Shown here piece after piece: positions 13,104-21,858 of a stretch of 64,000 bases of DNA. Source of the DNA: Rhodopseudomonas palustris (lineage in GTDB: Bacteria; Pseudomonadota; Alphaproteobacteria; Rhizobiales; Xanthobacteraceae); assembly GCF_003031265.1 (NCBI RefSeq), contig NZ_CP019966.1, positions 186,001 to 250,000 on the forward strand, written 5' to 3'. Every line of letters begins with the position of its first letter. Position 1 is the stretch's first letter. A model generated the notes under the pieces. The model saw nothing but the letters and a program-made list of their open reading frames with translations, did no database searches and was not told the origin of the DNA. A program made the translations under genes and the position numbers.

Positions 13104-15314
13104 TCAGAGAAAGCTTTGCGGATCGACGTCGACTTCTAGCTTCAGATTACCTTTGGTCTTGGGTCCTTTGGCGAGCCAAGAGCGCAAGTAGTTCGACAGA
13201 TCGAACCCGCGCACCGATTTCACCAGCAACCGGAATCGATAGCGCCCCTTGATCACAGCGAGCGGCGCTTCGGCAGGGCCCAGCACCTGCACCCGCTCAT
13301 CGAGCGGCGCAGCGCTCGCGAGCTGACGGCCGAAGCCTTCCGCGGTCGGCCGATCACCGGCCGATATGATCAGGCTCGCGAGCCTGCCGAACGGCGGATA
13401 CAGCGTGCGCTCCCGGATGTCGATTTCGCTAGCGTAAAACGCCTCGCGGTCACAGGCGACCAACGCCTTCATCACCGGATGCTCGGGCTGATGCGTCTGC
13501 AGGAAGCCGACGCCGCGGCCCTGATCGCGGCCGGCGCGGCCGATCACCTGATTGAGCAGCTGGAAGGTGCGCTCGGCGGCGCGCGGATCGCCGTTGGACA
13601 GGCCGAGGTCGGCATCGACGACGCCGACCAGATTGAGCCGCGGGAAGTTGTGGCCCTTGGCGACGAGCTGGGTGCCGATGATGATGTCGACACGGCCCTC
13701 CGCGATCTCGTTCAGCTCGGCCCGCATCGTCTCGATCGAGGTGATCAGATCGCTCGACAGCACCATGGTGCGGGCATTGGGAAACAGGCTCGCAGCCTCT
13801 TCCTGCAGCCGCTCCACGCCGGGCCCGACCGCAACCAGCGAGCCCTCGGCGCCGCAATGCGGACAGGCCGGCGGCCGCGGCATCGAGAATCCGCAATGGT
13901 GACACACCAGGCGCTGCCGGAAGCGGTGATCGACCAGCCAGGCGTCGCAGATCGTGCAGGCAAAGCGATGCCCGCAGGCGCGGCACAGCGTCAGCGGCGC
14001 ATAGCCGCGGCGATTGAGAAACAGCAGCGCCTGTTCGCGGCGCTCGATCGCGAAGCCGATCTGCTCGGCGAGCCGCGGCGAAATGAAGCGGCCACGCATC
14101 GGCGGCTCGCGCCGCAGATCGATCGCTTCGATCTGCGGCATGTGCTGTCCGCCGAACCGTGACGGCAGCGGAATCCGCGTGTAGCGGCCCTTGCGAGCAT
14201 TGACCTCGGTCTCGACCGACGGCGTTGCCGACGCCAGCACGATCGGAATTTTGGCAATCGACGCCCGCACCACCGCCATGTCGCGGGCGTGATAATGCAC
14301 GCCGTCTTCCTGCTTGTAGGCCTGGTCGTGCTCCTCATCGACGATGATCAGCCCGAGATCGGCGTAAGGCAGAAACAGCGCCGACCGGGCGCCGACCACG
14401 ACGCGAGCCTGGCCCGCGGCGATTGCCGCCCAGTTGCGCGCGCGGGCGCGCGGGGTCAGTTCGGAGTGCCACTCCAGCGGCCGCACGCCGAATCGCTGGG
14501 AGAAGCGCTCGAGAAACTGCCCGGTGAGCGCGATCTCCGGCATCAGGATAAGGCTTTGCCGGCCCTGCCGGATCACCTCGGCGACTGCCTCGAAATAGAC
14601 TTCAGTCTTGCCGGAGCCGGTGACGCCGTCGATCAGCGCCGCCTGAAAGCCGCCAGCGGTCACCAGGCCGCGCATGGTTTCGGCAGCGCGGGCCTGCTCG
14701 GGTGAAAAGTCAGCCGGCGCAAAATCCGGATCGGGCTCCGGTGCCGGGTTCTCACGCGGCATCGGCTCGACCTGCAGCGTCCCCTCGTCGACCAGTCCGT
14801 CGATCACGCCGGGGCTGACGCCGGCTTCCTTGGCGAGGTCGGATTTACCGTGCAGCAGCCCGTCCGACAGGATCTCCAGCAGGCGCCGGCGCGCCGGCGT
14901 CATCCGCTGCGGCGGCGAGCCGACCAGCCGCACGCCCAGGCGCTGCCGCTCCGGGCCCAGATGCTCGCCCATCCGCAGGCACATCCGCAGCACCATCCCG
15001 CGCGCCGACAGCGTGTAGGTCGAAACCCAGTCGACCATCCGGCGCAGCTCGTCGCGCAGCGGCGGCACGTCGAGCTTTTCAGCCACATCCTTGAGGCGGT
15101 TGTGCAACCGCGGGTCCGGATTCGGATTCTCCGCCCAGACCACGCCAAGGACTTCGCGGGCGCCCAGCGGCACCGCCACGACGTCGCCGGGCTTCAGCGA
15201 AAGGCCGCGCGGCACCCGGTACGAATAGGCCTGATCGATCGCAACCGGCACAAGGACGTCGACGACGCTGGCAGGCGCGTGGGAGGCCGGGCTGCTGATC
15301 GGCAAATCATCCAT
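13104..15314 (-). CDS. priA: Primosomal protein N' (replication restart helicase PriA)
   Basis: 736 residues, normal length. An N-terminal DNA-binding domain (about 1-200) is followed by the helicase core: Walker A GVTGSGKTEVYFEA (about 228), DEEH box in IIVDEEHDQAYKQEDG, and SATPSVE. The zinc-binding insert with eight cysteines (CRACGHRFACTICDAW, CHHCGF, CPHCGA) lies at about 435-485. PriA reloads the replicative helicase at stalled forks. It is monocistronic, convergent with rlpA and divergent from xerC. Confidence 0.96.
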   Translation of the reverse strand: MDDLPISSPASHAPASVVDVLVPVAIDQAYSYRVPRGLSLKPGDVVAVPLGAREVLGVVWAENPNPDPRLHNRLKDVAEKLDVPPLRDELRRMVDWVSTYTLSARGMVLRMCLRMGEHLGPERQRLGVRLVGSPPQRMTPARRRLLEILSDGLLHGKSDLAKEAGVSPGVIDGLVDEGTLQVEPMPRENPAPEPDPDFAPADFSPEQARAAETMRGLVTAGGFQAALIDGVTGSGKTEVYFEAVAEVIRQGRQSLILMPEIALTGQFLERFSQRFGVRPLEWHSELTPRARARNWAAIAAGQARVVVGARSALFLPYADLGLIIVDEEHDQAYKQEDGVHYHARDMAVVRASIAKIPIVLASATPSVETEVNARKGRYTRIPLPSRFGGQHMPQIEAIDLRREPPMRGRFISPRLAEQIGFAIERREQALLFLNRRGYAPLTLCRACGHRFACTICDAWLVDHRFRQRLVCHHCGFSMPRPPACPHCGAEGSLVAVGPGVERLQEEAASLFPNARTMVLSSDLITSIETMRAELNEIAEGRVDIIIGTQLVAKGHNFPRLNLVGVVDADLGLSNGDPRAAERTFQLLNQVIGRAGRDQGRGVGFLQTHQPEHPVMKALVACDREAFYASEIDIRERTLYPPFGRLASLIISAGDRPTAEGFGRQLASAAPLDERVQVLGPAEAPLAVIKGRYRFRLLVKSVRGFDLSNYLRSWLAKGPKTKGNLKLEVDVDPQSFL

Positions 15315-15388
15315 CGGCCCGGTGTGCCGCCAAAGCCCGGTTTCATCAATGGGAAAGGAAATCGGCTATGATTCGGAAACACTATCCC

Positions 15389-15468
15389 CGTCATTGCGAG
15401 GAGGCGAAGCCGACGAAGCAATCCAAAAAGCTACTGCACTGAGCTGGATTGCTTCGCTCGCAATGACG
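15389..15468. repeat. Intergenic palindromic repeat, family B
   Basis: CGTCATTGCGAGGAGGCGAAG pairs with the far end GCTTCGCTCGCAATGACG; inside, GAAGCAATCCA pairs with TGGATTGCTTC. It fills much of the priA-xerC gap. Confidence 0.85.
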
Positions 15469-15500
15469 GAGAGCATCCGTTCTGGTCGGCAACAAGACAC

Positions 15501-16472
15501 ATGTCCAAAACCCACCCAGCGCCTGCGCCGCTCGAACTCTCCTGTGCGGCCGCCGATCTCACCGCCGAGATGGCGAAATGGCTGTCGCATCTGCGGGCCG
15601 AGCGGCGGCTGTCCGGCAAGACGCTGGAAGCCTACGCGCGCGACGTCCGGCAGTTTCTGCAATTCCTGGCCGAGCATTGGGGCGGTGAAGTCACGCTCGG
15701 CCGGTTCGCGCGGCTGGAGGCGACCGACGTCCGCGCCTTCATGGCGGCGCGACGGGCGGATGAGATCGCCGGCCGCTCGCTGATGCGTGCGCTGGCGGGG
15801 CTGCGTTCGTTCGGGCGTTTTCTCGAACGCGAAGGCAAGGGCCGGGTCGGGGCGCTGGCCTCGGTGCGGGCGCCGAAGATCAAGAAGAGCCTGCCGAAGC
15901 CGTTGCCGATTGCGGCCGCCAAGCGGCTTGCCGACGCCGACGAGCGCGCCGGTGAGGAGCGCGAGACCTGGGTGCTGATTCGCGACGCCGCCGTGATGGC
16001 GCTGCTGTACGGATCCGGCCTGCGTATCTCCGAAGCGCTCGGCCTGAAGCGCCGTGACGTGCCAGCGCCCGGCAAGGGCGACACCCTGATCGTGCACGGC
16101 AAAGGCAACAAGACCCGGATGGTGCCGGTGCTGCAAAACGTGCTCGAGCAGATCGCCGAGTATGCAGCGGCCTGCCCCTACAACCTGCCGCCCGATGGGC
16201 CGATGTTCGTCGGCGCCCGCGGCGGACCGCTCAGCCCGCGAATCATTCAGCTGGCGATGGAGCGGCTGCGCGGTGGCCTCGGGCTGCCCGACAGCGCGAC
16301 ACCCCACGCGCTGCGGCATTCGTTTGCGACGCATTTGCTTAGTCGCGGCGGAGATCTGCGTGCCATCCAGGAATTACTCGGTCATGCCTCGCTGTCGACC
16401 ACGCAGGTCTATACCGGGATCGATACCGAGCGGCTGCTGGAAGTCTATAACAGCGCCCATCCCCGGGCCTGA
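15501..16472 (+). CDS. xerC: Tyrosine recombinase XerC
   Basis: 323 residues. An N-terminal SAM-like core-binding domain (about 20-120, with LSGKTLEAYARDVRQFLQFL) precedes the catalytic domain. Catalytic residues: Arg in GSGLRISEAL, Lys in GKGNKTRMVPV, HxxR in HALRHSFATH, His in LLGHASLSTTQ and Tyr in VYTGID. It resolves chromosome dimers at dif with XerD. The flanking genes are unrelated, so it is the housekeeping copy and not a phage integrase. Confidence 0.93.
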   Translation: MSKTHPAPAPLELSCAAADLTAEMAKWLSHLRAERRLSGKTLEAYARDVRQFLQFLAEHWGGEVTLGRFARLEATDVRAFMAARRADEIAGRSLMRALAGLRSFGRFLEREGKGRVGALASVRAPKIKKSLPKPLPIAAAKRLADADERAGEERETWVLIRDAAVMALLYGSGLRISEALGLKRRDVPAPGKGDTLIVHGKGNKTRMVPVLQNVLEQIAEYAAACPYNLPPDGPMFVGARGGPLSPRIIQLAMERLRGGLGLPDSATPHALRHSFATHLLSRGGDLRAIQELLGHASLSTTQVYTGIDTERLLEVYNSAHPRA

Positions 16473-16612
16473 GCAGCGGGCGTGCCTCGGCTAAGCTGTT
16501 AGTCCGGTGCCGGCGGCCTTGACCCTGCCATTTATCCAACTGACAAGATCGCGGTGCTACAAGGCCTGCTCGATGCAGGCGTAATGATTGCTGTGACAGG
16601 AGATTCCGGACG

Positions 16613-17203
16613 ATGGGGGCGCACGAAAGCATGGAGCACGCGGAGCATGCCGAGCATGCATCGGGCTCCAACAAGGGCATCGCGCTGCTGATTTCAGTGA
16701 TCGCGCTGTTCCTGGCGTTCTCAGAAACGCTCGGCAAAGGTGCGCAGACCGAAGCTCTCGCCAAGAACGTCGAAGCCTCGAACTTGTGGGCGTTCTTCCA
16801 GGCTAAGAGTATCCGTCGCACCACGGTGCAGGCGGTATCCGAACACGCGCGGCTCAGCCTCGGCACCGTGCCGGACGAGGCCACCAAGGCGGCGCTGCAA
16901 AAGCAAATCGACGATTGGCAGAAGACCGCGGCGCGCTATCGCTCCGAACCGGAGACCGGCGAAGGCTCCGAACAGCTCGCCGAACGCGCCAAGCATGCCG
17001 AACATGATCGCGACCTGGCGATGGCTCGCTATCATCACTACGAAGTCGCCTCGGCGGCCTTCCAGATCGGCATCGTACTGGCATCGGCGACGATCATCAC
17101 CGGCATGATGGTGCTGGCCTGGCTGTCCGGCCTCTTGGCGATCGGCGGCCTCGGCTTCATGGCGATCGGCCTGTTCGCGCCGCACGCCGTGCATCTGATG
17201 TGA
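16613..17203 (+). CDS. DUF4337 domain-containing membrane protein
   Basis: 196 residues. The N terminus is acidic and histidine-rich (MEHAEHAEHA), followed by a transmembrane helix (about 22-40, GIALLISVIALFLAFSETLG), a soluble helical stretch with ARYRSEPETGEGSEQLAERAKHAEHDRD (cut here as two motifs) and two C-terminal transmembrane helices (about 140-190). This matches the DUF4337 family, whose function is unknown. AGGAG sits 11 bases before the ATG. Monocistronic. Confidence 0.75.
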   Translation: MGAHESMEHAEHAEHASGSNKGIALLISVIALFLAFSETLGKGAQTEALAKNVEASNLWAFFQAKSIRRTTVQAVSEHARLSLGTVPDEATKAALQKQIDDWQKTAARYRSEPETGEGSEQLAERAKHAEHDRDLAMARYHHYEVASAAFQIGIVLASATIITGMMVLAWLSGLLAIGGLGFMAIGLFAPHAVHLM

Positions 17204-17267
17204 GCCAAAACGAACATCGCGCGGACCGAGCCTCGGTTCGCGCGACGAAGCGATTTGAATCCTGAGC

Positions 17268-17810
17268 CTACCGCGCCGTGCGAATGCGCCGGCGGAGCGC
17301 GCCGATCCGGCGCAGCGCCTTCGATCCCCAGCCGTCGCCGTCACCCTTCAGCAGCTCGGCGAGCTTGGCGCGGATCTGGGCCATGATCGGCGCCACGATG
17401 GCATGCGCCTTGGCGCGCAGTTCGATCACCCAGCGGTAGGTGGCGGCGAACCAGCGAAGCTGCAGCAGCTTCGGCTTGGTGACGTCGAAGATGAAGGCGG
17501 CAACGCCGAGGCCGAACACCTGCGCGGCCGCAAAGATGCCGAGCCCGGCGATCCAGTGGCCTTGGGCGAGCAACGCCAACGCGAACAGCTTCAGCGGATA
17601 CAGCGGCGCCACCGGCACCAAAAACACCGGCAGCGTCATCGCAGGCGACAGATGGTCGACCCAGCGCGCCAGCCGCTCTTTGAGCTCGCGCAGCGGAATC
17701 AGCGCGACGATACGCGCGATCAGCGGCTCGACGTGGTCCCAGAACCACGCCTCGATCAGGAACAGAACCGCCAGCAGCACCCACAGGGGCTGCCACAATC
17801 GACCTTTCAT
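17268..17810 (-). CDS. Conserved hypothetical membrane protein
   Basis: 180 residues from ATG 17810. I do not recognise a named family. An N-terminal hydrophobic helix (PLWVLLAVLFLIEAWFWDHV) is followed by a region with the words LTLPVFLVPVAPLYPLKLFALALL-type hydrophobic helices (about 60-90) and GIFAAAQVFGLGVAAFIFDV (about 95-115), so three or more membrane spans; the C-terminal third is basic and soluble. It lies 40 bases downstream of lpd on the same strand and could be cotranscribed with the suc operon. Confidence 0.65.
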   Translation of the reverse strand: MKGRLWQPLWVLLAVLFLIEAWFWDHVEPLIARIVALIPLRELKERLARWVDHLSPAMTLPVFLVPVAPLYPLKLFALALLAQGHWIAGLGIFAAAQVFGLGVAAFIFDVTKPKLLQLRWFAATYRWVIELRAKAHAIVAPIMAQIRAKLAELLKGDGDGWGSKALRRIGALRRRIRTAR

Positions 17811-17850
17811 CACGCCACCATCCGTCGCGCCGGCCAAGGCCGGCTCTCCG

Positions 17851-19254
17851 TCACATATGGATGGCGCGCTTGCCGACCGTAAGGGCGGCTTCCTTGATGG
17901 CCTCCGATCGGGTCGGGTGGGCGTGGCAGGTGCGGGCCAGATCCTCGGCGGAGCCGCCGAACTCCATCAGCACGGCCGCTTCGTGGATCATCTCGCCGGC
18001 CTCGCGGCCGATGATGTGAACGCCGAGAACGCGGTCGGTCTTGGCGTCGGCCAAGATCTTCACGAAGCCGTCGGTGGTCTGGTTGACCTTGGAGCGTCCG
18101 TTGGCAGTGAACGGGAATTTGCCGACCGTATAGGCGACGCCGGCCTGCTTGAGGTCCTCTTCGGTCTTGCCGACGCTCGACACTTCCGGCGTCGTGTACA
18201 CCACGCCCGGAATGACATCGTAATTGACGTGGCCGGCCTTGCCCGCGATCAGTTCGGCGACCGCGACGCCTTCGTCCTCCGCCTTGTGGGCCAGCATCGG
18301 GCCGCGCACCACGTCGCCGATCGCGTACACGCCCTTCAGGCTGGTGGCGAAGTGATCGTCGATCACCACCCGGCCGCGCTCGTCGAGCGCAACGCCGGCT
18401 TCCTTCAGGCCGAGGCCTTCGGTGTAGGGAACGCGGCCGATCGCAACCAGCACGACGTCGGCTTCGAGCGTCTCCGGATTGCCGCCGGCCGCCGCCTCGA
18501 CCTTCACGGCGAGCTTGGCGCCCGAGGTGTCGACGCCGGTGACCTTGGCGCCGAGCTTGAACGCAAAGCCCTGCTTTTCGAGAATGCGCTGGAACTGCTT
18601 GACCACCTCGCCGTCCATGCCCGGCAAGATGCGGTCGAGGAATTCGACCACGGTGACTTCGGCGCCGAGACGGCGCCACACCGAGCCGAGCTCGAGTCCG
18701 ATCACGCCGGCACCGACCACGATCAGCTTGCCCGGCACCTTGTCGAGCGACAGCGCCCCGGTCGACGACACCACGCGCTTCTCGTCGATCTCGATGCCCT
18801 TGAGCTGAGCCACTGCCGAGCCGGAAGCGATCACGATCGACTTGGTCTCGACGCTGGTGGCCTTGCCATCGGCACCCGTCACCTCGACCTTGCTGGTGCC
18901 GAGGATCTTGCCCCTGCCGGCCAGTACGTCGATCTTGTTCTTCTTCATCAGGTATTCGACGCCTTTGACGTTGCCGTCGATCCCCTGCTGCTTGAAGTTC
19001 ATCATAGCCGGCAGATCGAGCTTCGGGGCCGACACGCCGATGCCCATCTTGGCGAACGAATGCCCGGCTTCCTCGAATAGCTCGGAGGCGTGCAGCAGCG
19101 CCTTCGACGGCATGCAGCCGACATTGAGGCAGGTGCCGCCGAGCGTCGGGTTCTTTTCCACCACCGCCACCTTGAGGCCGAGCTGTGCCGCGCGTATCGC
19201 GCAGACGTAGCCGCCGGGGCCGGTACCGATGACGACGAGATCGTAGGTGGCCAT
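17851..19254 (-). CDS. lpd: Dihydrolipoyl dehydrogenase (E3)
   Basis: 467 residues. FAD-binding GTGPGG is at 10-15, the redox disulfide is in [13 protein letters not shown] (Cys42 and Cys47), the NAD Rossmann motif [10 protein letters not shown] is near 180, and the catalytic His is in [10 protein letters not shown] near the C terminus. E3 reoxidises the lipoamide of 2-oxoglutarate dehydrogenase. It is the distal gene of the mdh-sucCD-sucAB block, which argues that it serves that complex. Confidence 0.95.
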   Translation of the reverse strand: MATYDLVVIGTGPGGYVCAIRAAQLGLKVAVVEKNPTLGGTCLNVGCMPSKALLHASELFEEAGHSFAKMGIGVSAPKLDLPAMMNFKQQGIDGNVKGVEYLMKKNKIDVLAGRGKILGTSKVEVTGADGKATSVETKSIVIASGSAVAQLKGIEIDEKRVVSSTGALSLDKVPGKLIVVGAGVIGLELGSVWRRLGAEVTVVEFLDRILPGMDGEVVKQFQRILEKQGFAFKLGAKVTGVDTSGAKLAVKVEAAAGGNPETLEADVVLVAIGRVPYTEGLGLKEAGVALDERGRVVIDDHFATSLKGVYAIGDVVRGPMLAHKAEDEGVAVAELIAGKAGHVNYDVIPGVVYTTPEVSSVGKTEEDLKQAGVAYTVGKFPFTANGRSKVNQTTDGFVKILADAKTDRVLGVHIIGREAGEMIHEAAVLMEFGGSAEDLARTCHAHPTRSEAIKEAALTVGKRAIHM

Positions 19255-19285
19255 AGATCAATCCTGTGAGTTGGCGCCGGAGCGA

Positions 19286-20032
19286 CTATCGTCCCCCCGA
19301 CACGTCGAAGATGGCGCTGGTGACATAGGAAGCCTCGTCCGACAGCAGCCAGACGACGGCGTTGGCGATTTCTTCGGCGCGGCCGACGCGCTTCATCGGC
19401 ACGTTCACGCTGAGCCGGTGGGCGCGTTCCGGATCGCCGCCGGACGCGTGAATTTCGGTGTCGATCAGGCCGGGCCGGATCGCCGCGACGCGAATCCCCT
19501 CGCCGGCGACTTCGTGACCGAGACCGACCGTGAACGAGTCGACCGCGCCCTTGGAGGCAGCGTAGTCCACATAGGTGTTCGGTGAGCCGAGCTTCGCCGC
19601 GACCGACGACAGATTGATGATCACGCCGCCCTGGCCGCCGTGCCGGGTCGACATCCGCTTCACCGCCTCGCGGGCGCACAGAATGCTGCCGGTAACGTTG
19701 ACCGCCATGATGCGCTGGATGCGTTCGGCCGACATTTCGTCGACCCGCGCGGTCGGGCCAACGATGCCGGCATTGTTGACCAGCGCGCCGAGCGAACCGA
19801 AAGCGTCCGCGGCAGCGAACAGCGCCAGGATGTCCTCTTCGTGCCCGACGTCGCATTTCACCGCGATCGCCTTGCCGTTGCTGGCTGCGATCTCGGTCAC
19901 CACCTCGTTGGCCGCGGCGGAATTGCTGGCGTAGCCAATCACGACCTTGAAGCCGCGCTTCGCACAACCCAGCGCCGTGGCGCGGCCGATGCCGCGGCTG
20001 CCTCCGGTGATGATGACGACGCGATCGTTCAT
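19286..20032 (-). CDS. SDR family oxidoreductase
   Basis: 248 residues, classical short-chain dehydrogenase. NAD(P)-binding TGGSRGIGRA is at 9-18, NNAGIVGP near 90, catalytic Ser in INLSSVAAK (about 142) and YxxxK in YVDYAASKGAV (about 156-163). The GGSRGIG pattern with an Arg favours NADP, which is inference. It resembles glucose 1-dehydrogenase-like SDRs; the substrate cannot be read. It is embedded between sucB/MAPEG and lpd on the same strand. Confidence 0.85.
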   Translation of the reverse strand: MNDRVVIITGGSRGIGRATALGCAKRGFKVVIGYASNSAAANEVVTEIAASNGKAIAVKCDVGHEEDILALFAAADAFGSLGALVNNAGIVGPTARVDEMSAERIQRIMAVNVTGSILCAREAVKRMSTRHGGQGGVIINLSSVAAKLGSPNTYVDYAASKGAVDSFTVGLGHEVAGEGIRVAAIRPGLIDTEIHASGGDPERAHRLSVNVPMKRVGRAEEIANAVVWLLSDEASYVTSAIFDVSGGR

Positions 20033-20039
20033 GGGCGCC

Positions 20040-20441
20040 TCAGCTCAGCAGCCGGACCAGCATCGCGATCAGCGCCAGCAGCGACACGAACCACACAATG
20101 CTGCGGGCGAACGGGATTTCGATGATGTACAGCGGCGCATACAATGCGCGGGCGATCAGCCAGACTACCGAAGCCGTTGCGGCGTAGCCGCCGGTCTTGC
20201 CGGTGACCGCCAACGCCAGCGCGAGGCCGACGAAGGCCGGATAGGTTTCGAGCAGATTGCGGAAGGCGCGGTTGGCGCGGCCGGCGAAGCGGCCTTTCGG
20301 CGTTCGCGGCTCGTCCCGGGGCCCCGCCTGATAGTCGCCGCCGAGCTCCATGGTCGTCGGGATCGAAGCCAGGAACATCTGCACGATCAGCAGCACCACG
20401 CTCCAGCCCAGCACCGTGATCTCGGTCGGCATCGGCGGCAT
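20040..20441 (-). CDS. MAPEG family membrane protein
   Basis: 133 residues from ATG 20441, which has GGGGGA five bases upstream; ATG 20432 is the alternative. Four hydrophobic segments and the loop GRANRAFRNLLETYPAFVGLAL match MAPEG proteins (membrane-associated eicosanoid and glutathione metabolism), here with the conserved RANRAxxNxxE motif. Function in bacteria is mostly unknown. Only seven bases separate it from the SDR gene, so the two are likely cotranslated. Confidence 0.83.
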   Translation of the reverse strand: MPPMPTEITVLGWSVVLLIVQMFLASIPTTMELGGDYQAGPRDEPRTPKGRFAGRANRAFRNLLETYPAFVGLALALAVTGKTGGYAATASVVWLIARALYAPLYIIEIPFARSIVWFVSLLALIAMLVRLLS

Positions 20442-20500
20442 CGTTTCCCCCAAGGTCAGCGGCGGCGCGCAGGGACGCGCCGCCGGCACTTACTCCAGTC

Positions 20501-21754
20501 TTAGAGATCCAGCACGAGACGCGCGGGATCTTCCAGGCTCTCCTTGACGCGGACCAGGAAGGTCACCGCTTCCTTGCCGTCGATCACGCGGTGATCGTAG
20601 CTCAGCGCCAGATACATCATCGGGCGGACTTCGATCTTGCCGCCGATCACCACCGGACGTTCCTGGATCTTGTGCATGCCGAGAATGCCGGACTGCGGCG
20701 CGTTCAGGATCGGGGTCGACATCAACGAACCGTAGATGCCGCCATTGGTGATCGTGAAAGTGCCGCCCTGCATTTCGTCGATCTTGAGCTGACCGTCGCG
20801 GGCACGCTTGCCGTAGTCGACGATGCTCTTCTCGATGTCGGCGATCGACTTCTCGTCGCAGTCGCGCACCACCGGCACGACGAGCCCCTTGTCGGTGCCG
20901 ACGGCGACGCCGATGTGGTAGTAGTTCTTGTAGATCAGGTCGGTGCCGTCCATCTCGGCGTTCACCGCCGGGATGTCCTTCAGAGCCTGAACGCAGGCCT
21001 TGGTGAAGAAGCCCATGAAGCCGAGTTTGGCGCCGTGCTTCTTCTCGAAGACGTCCTTGTACTGCGCGCGCAGCGCCATGACGTTGGTCATGTCGACCTC
21101 GTTGAAGGTCGTCAGCATCGCGGCGGTGTTCTGAACTTCCTTGAGCCGGCGCGCAATGGTCTGGCGCAGACGAGTCATTTTGACGCGCTCTTCACGCGCG
21201 GCATCGTCGGCCGGCGATGGCGCACGGACCTGCACGGCGGCGGCGGGCTGGCTGACCGGGGTCGGCGCGGAGGCCGCCTTCTCGATCGCCGCCAGCATAT
21301 CGCCCTTGGTGACGCGGCCGTCCTTGCCGGAGCCCGGCACGGTCGAGGCGTCGACGCCGCTCTCGGTCGACAGCCGGCGCACCGACGGGGCCAGCGGCGC
21401 GTCGGATGGCGGAGCCTTGGCAGCGGGAGCAGCCGCGGGGGCCGGAGCCGCCGGAGCAGGCGCAGCGGCGGGGGCAGCGGCCTTCGCCGGAGCCGCGGCG
21501 GCCGGCTTGGCCGGGGCGGCGCCATCGGTGATCTGGCCGAGCAGCGCGCCGACCGCGACAGTCTCACCGTCCTTGGCGACGATTTCGCCGAGCGTGCCGG
21601 CCGACGGGGCCGGCACTTCAATCGTCACCTTGTCGGTTTCGAGCTCGACGAGCGGCTCATCGACGGCCACCGCCTCGCCCGGCTTCTTGAACCAGCGGCC
21701 GATGGTCGCCTCGGTCACCGATTCACCGAGCGTCGGAACGCGAATTTCAGTCAT
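20501..21754 (-). CDS. sucB: Dihydrolipoyllysine-residue succinyltransferase (E2 of 2-oxoglutarate dehydrogenase)
   Basis: 417 residues. The lipoyl domain (1-75) carries the lipoylated Lys in [12 protein letters not shown] (Lys43). A long Ala/Pro linker follows (about 80-120), then the peripheral-subunit-binding domain ([15 protein letters not shown]), and a catalytic core with [11 protein letters not shown] (His and Asp of HxxxD) near the C terminus. It passes succinyl from E1 to CoA. It follows sucA by 104 bases. Confidence 0.95.
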   Translation of the reverse strand: MTEIRVPTLGESVTEATIGRWFKKPGEAVAVDEPLVELETDKVTIEVPAPSAGTLGEIVAKDGETVAVGALLGQITDGAAPAKPAAAAPAKAAAPAAAPAPAAPAPAAAPAAKAPPSDAPLAPSVRRLSTESGVDASTVPGSGKDGRVTKGDMLAAIEKAASAPTPVSQPAAAVQVRAPSPADDAAREERVKMTRLRQTIARRLKEVQNTAAMLTTFNEVDMTNVMALRAQYKDVFEKKHGAKLGFMGFFTKACVQALKDIPAVNAEMDGTDLIYKNYYHIGVAVGTDKGLVVPVVRDCDEKSIADIEKSIVDYGKRARDGQLKIDEMQGGTFTITNGGIYGSLMSTPILNAPQSGILGMHKIQERPVVIGGKIEVRPMMYLALSYDHRVIDGKEAVTFLVRVKESLEDPARLVLDL

Positions 21755-21858
21755 CGTCTTCGTCCTTTTGCAGCGTCGCGGCTGTCGCGCCGGCGCCCGC
21801 CCCGTGATCCAAACTCAGGAAAAACCGAAGGGCCGCAGTCAGGCGGCGGCCCGATGCG

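Noticed and set aside
15501..16472. Tyrosine recombinase as mark of an integrated element
   Set aside because: It has XerC features and housekeeping neighbours; no attachment repeats or cargo genes are visible.
17810..19261. Alternative 483-codon minus-strand frame over lpd
   Set aside because: Another frame of the same strand gives the full dihydrolipoyl dehydrogenase.
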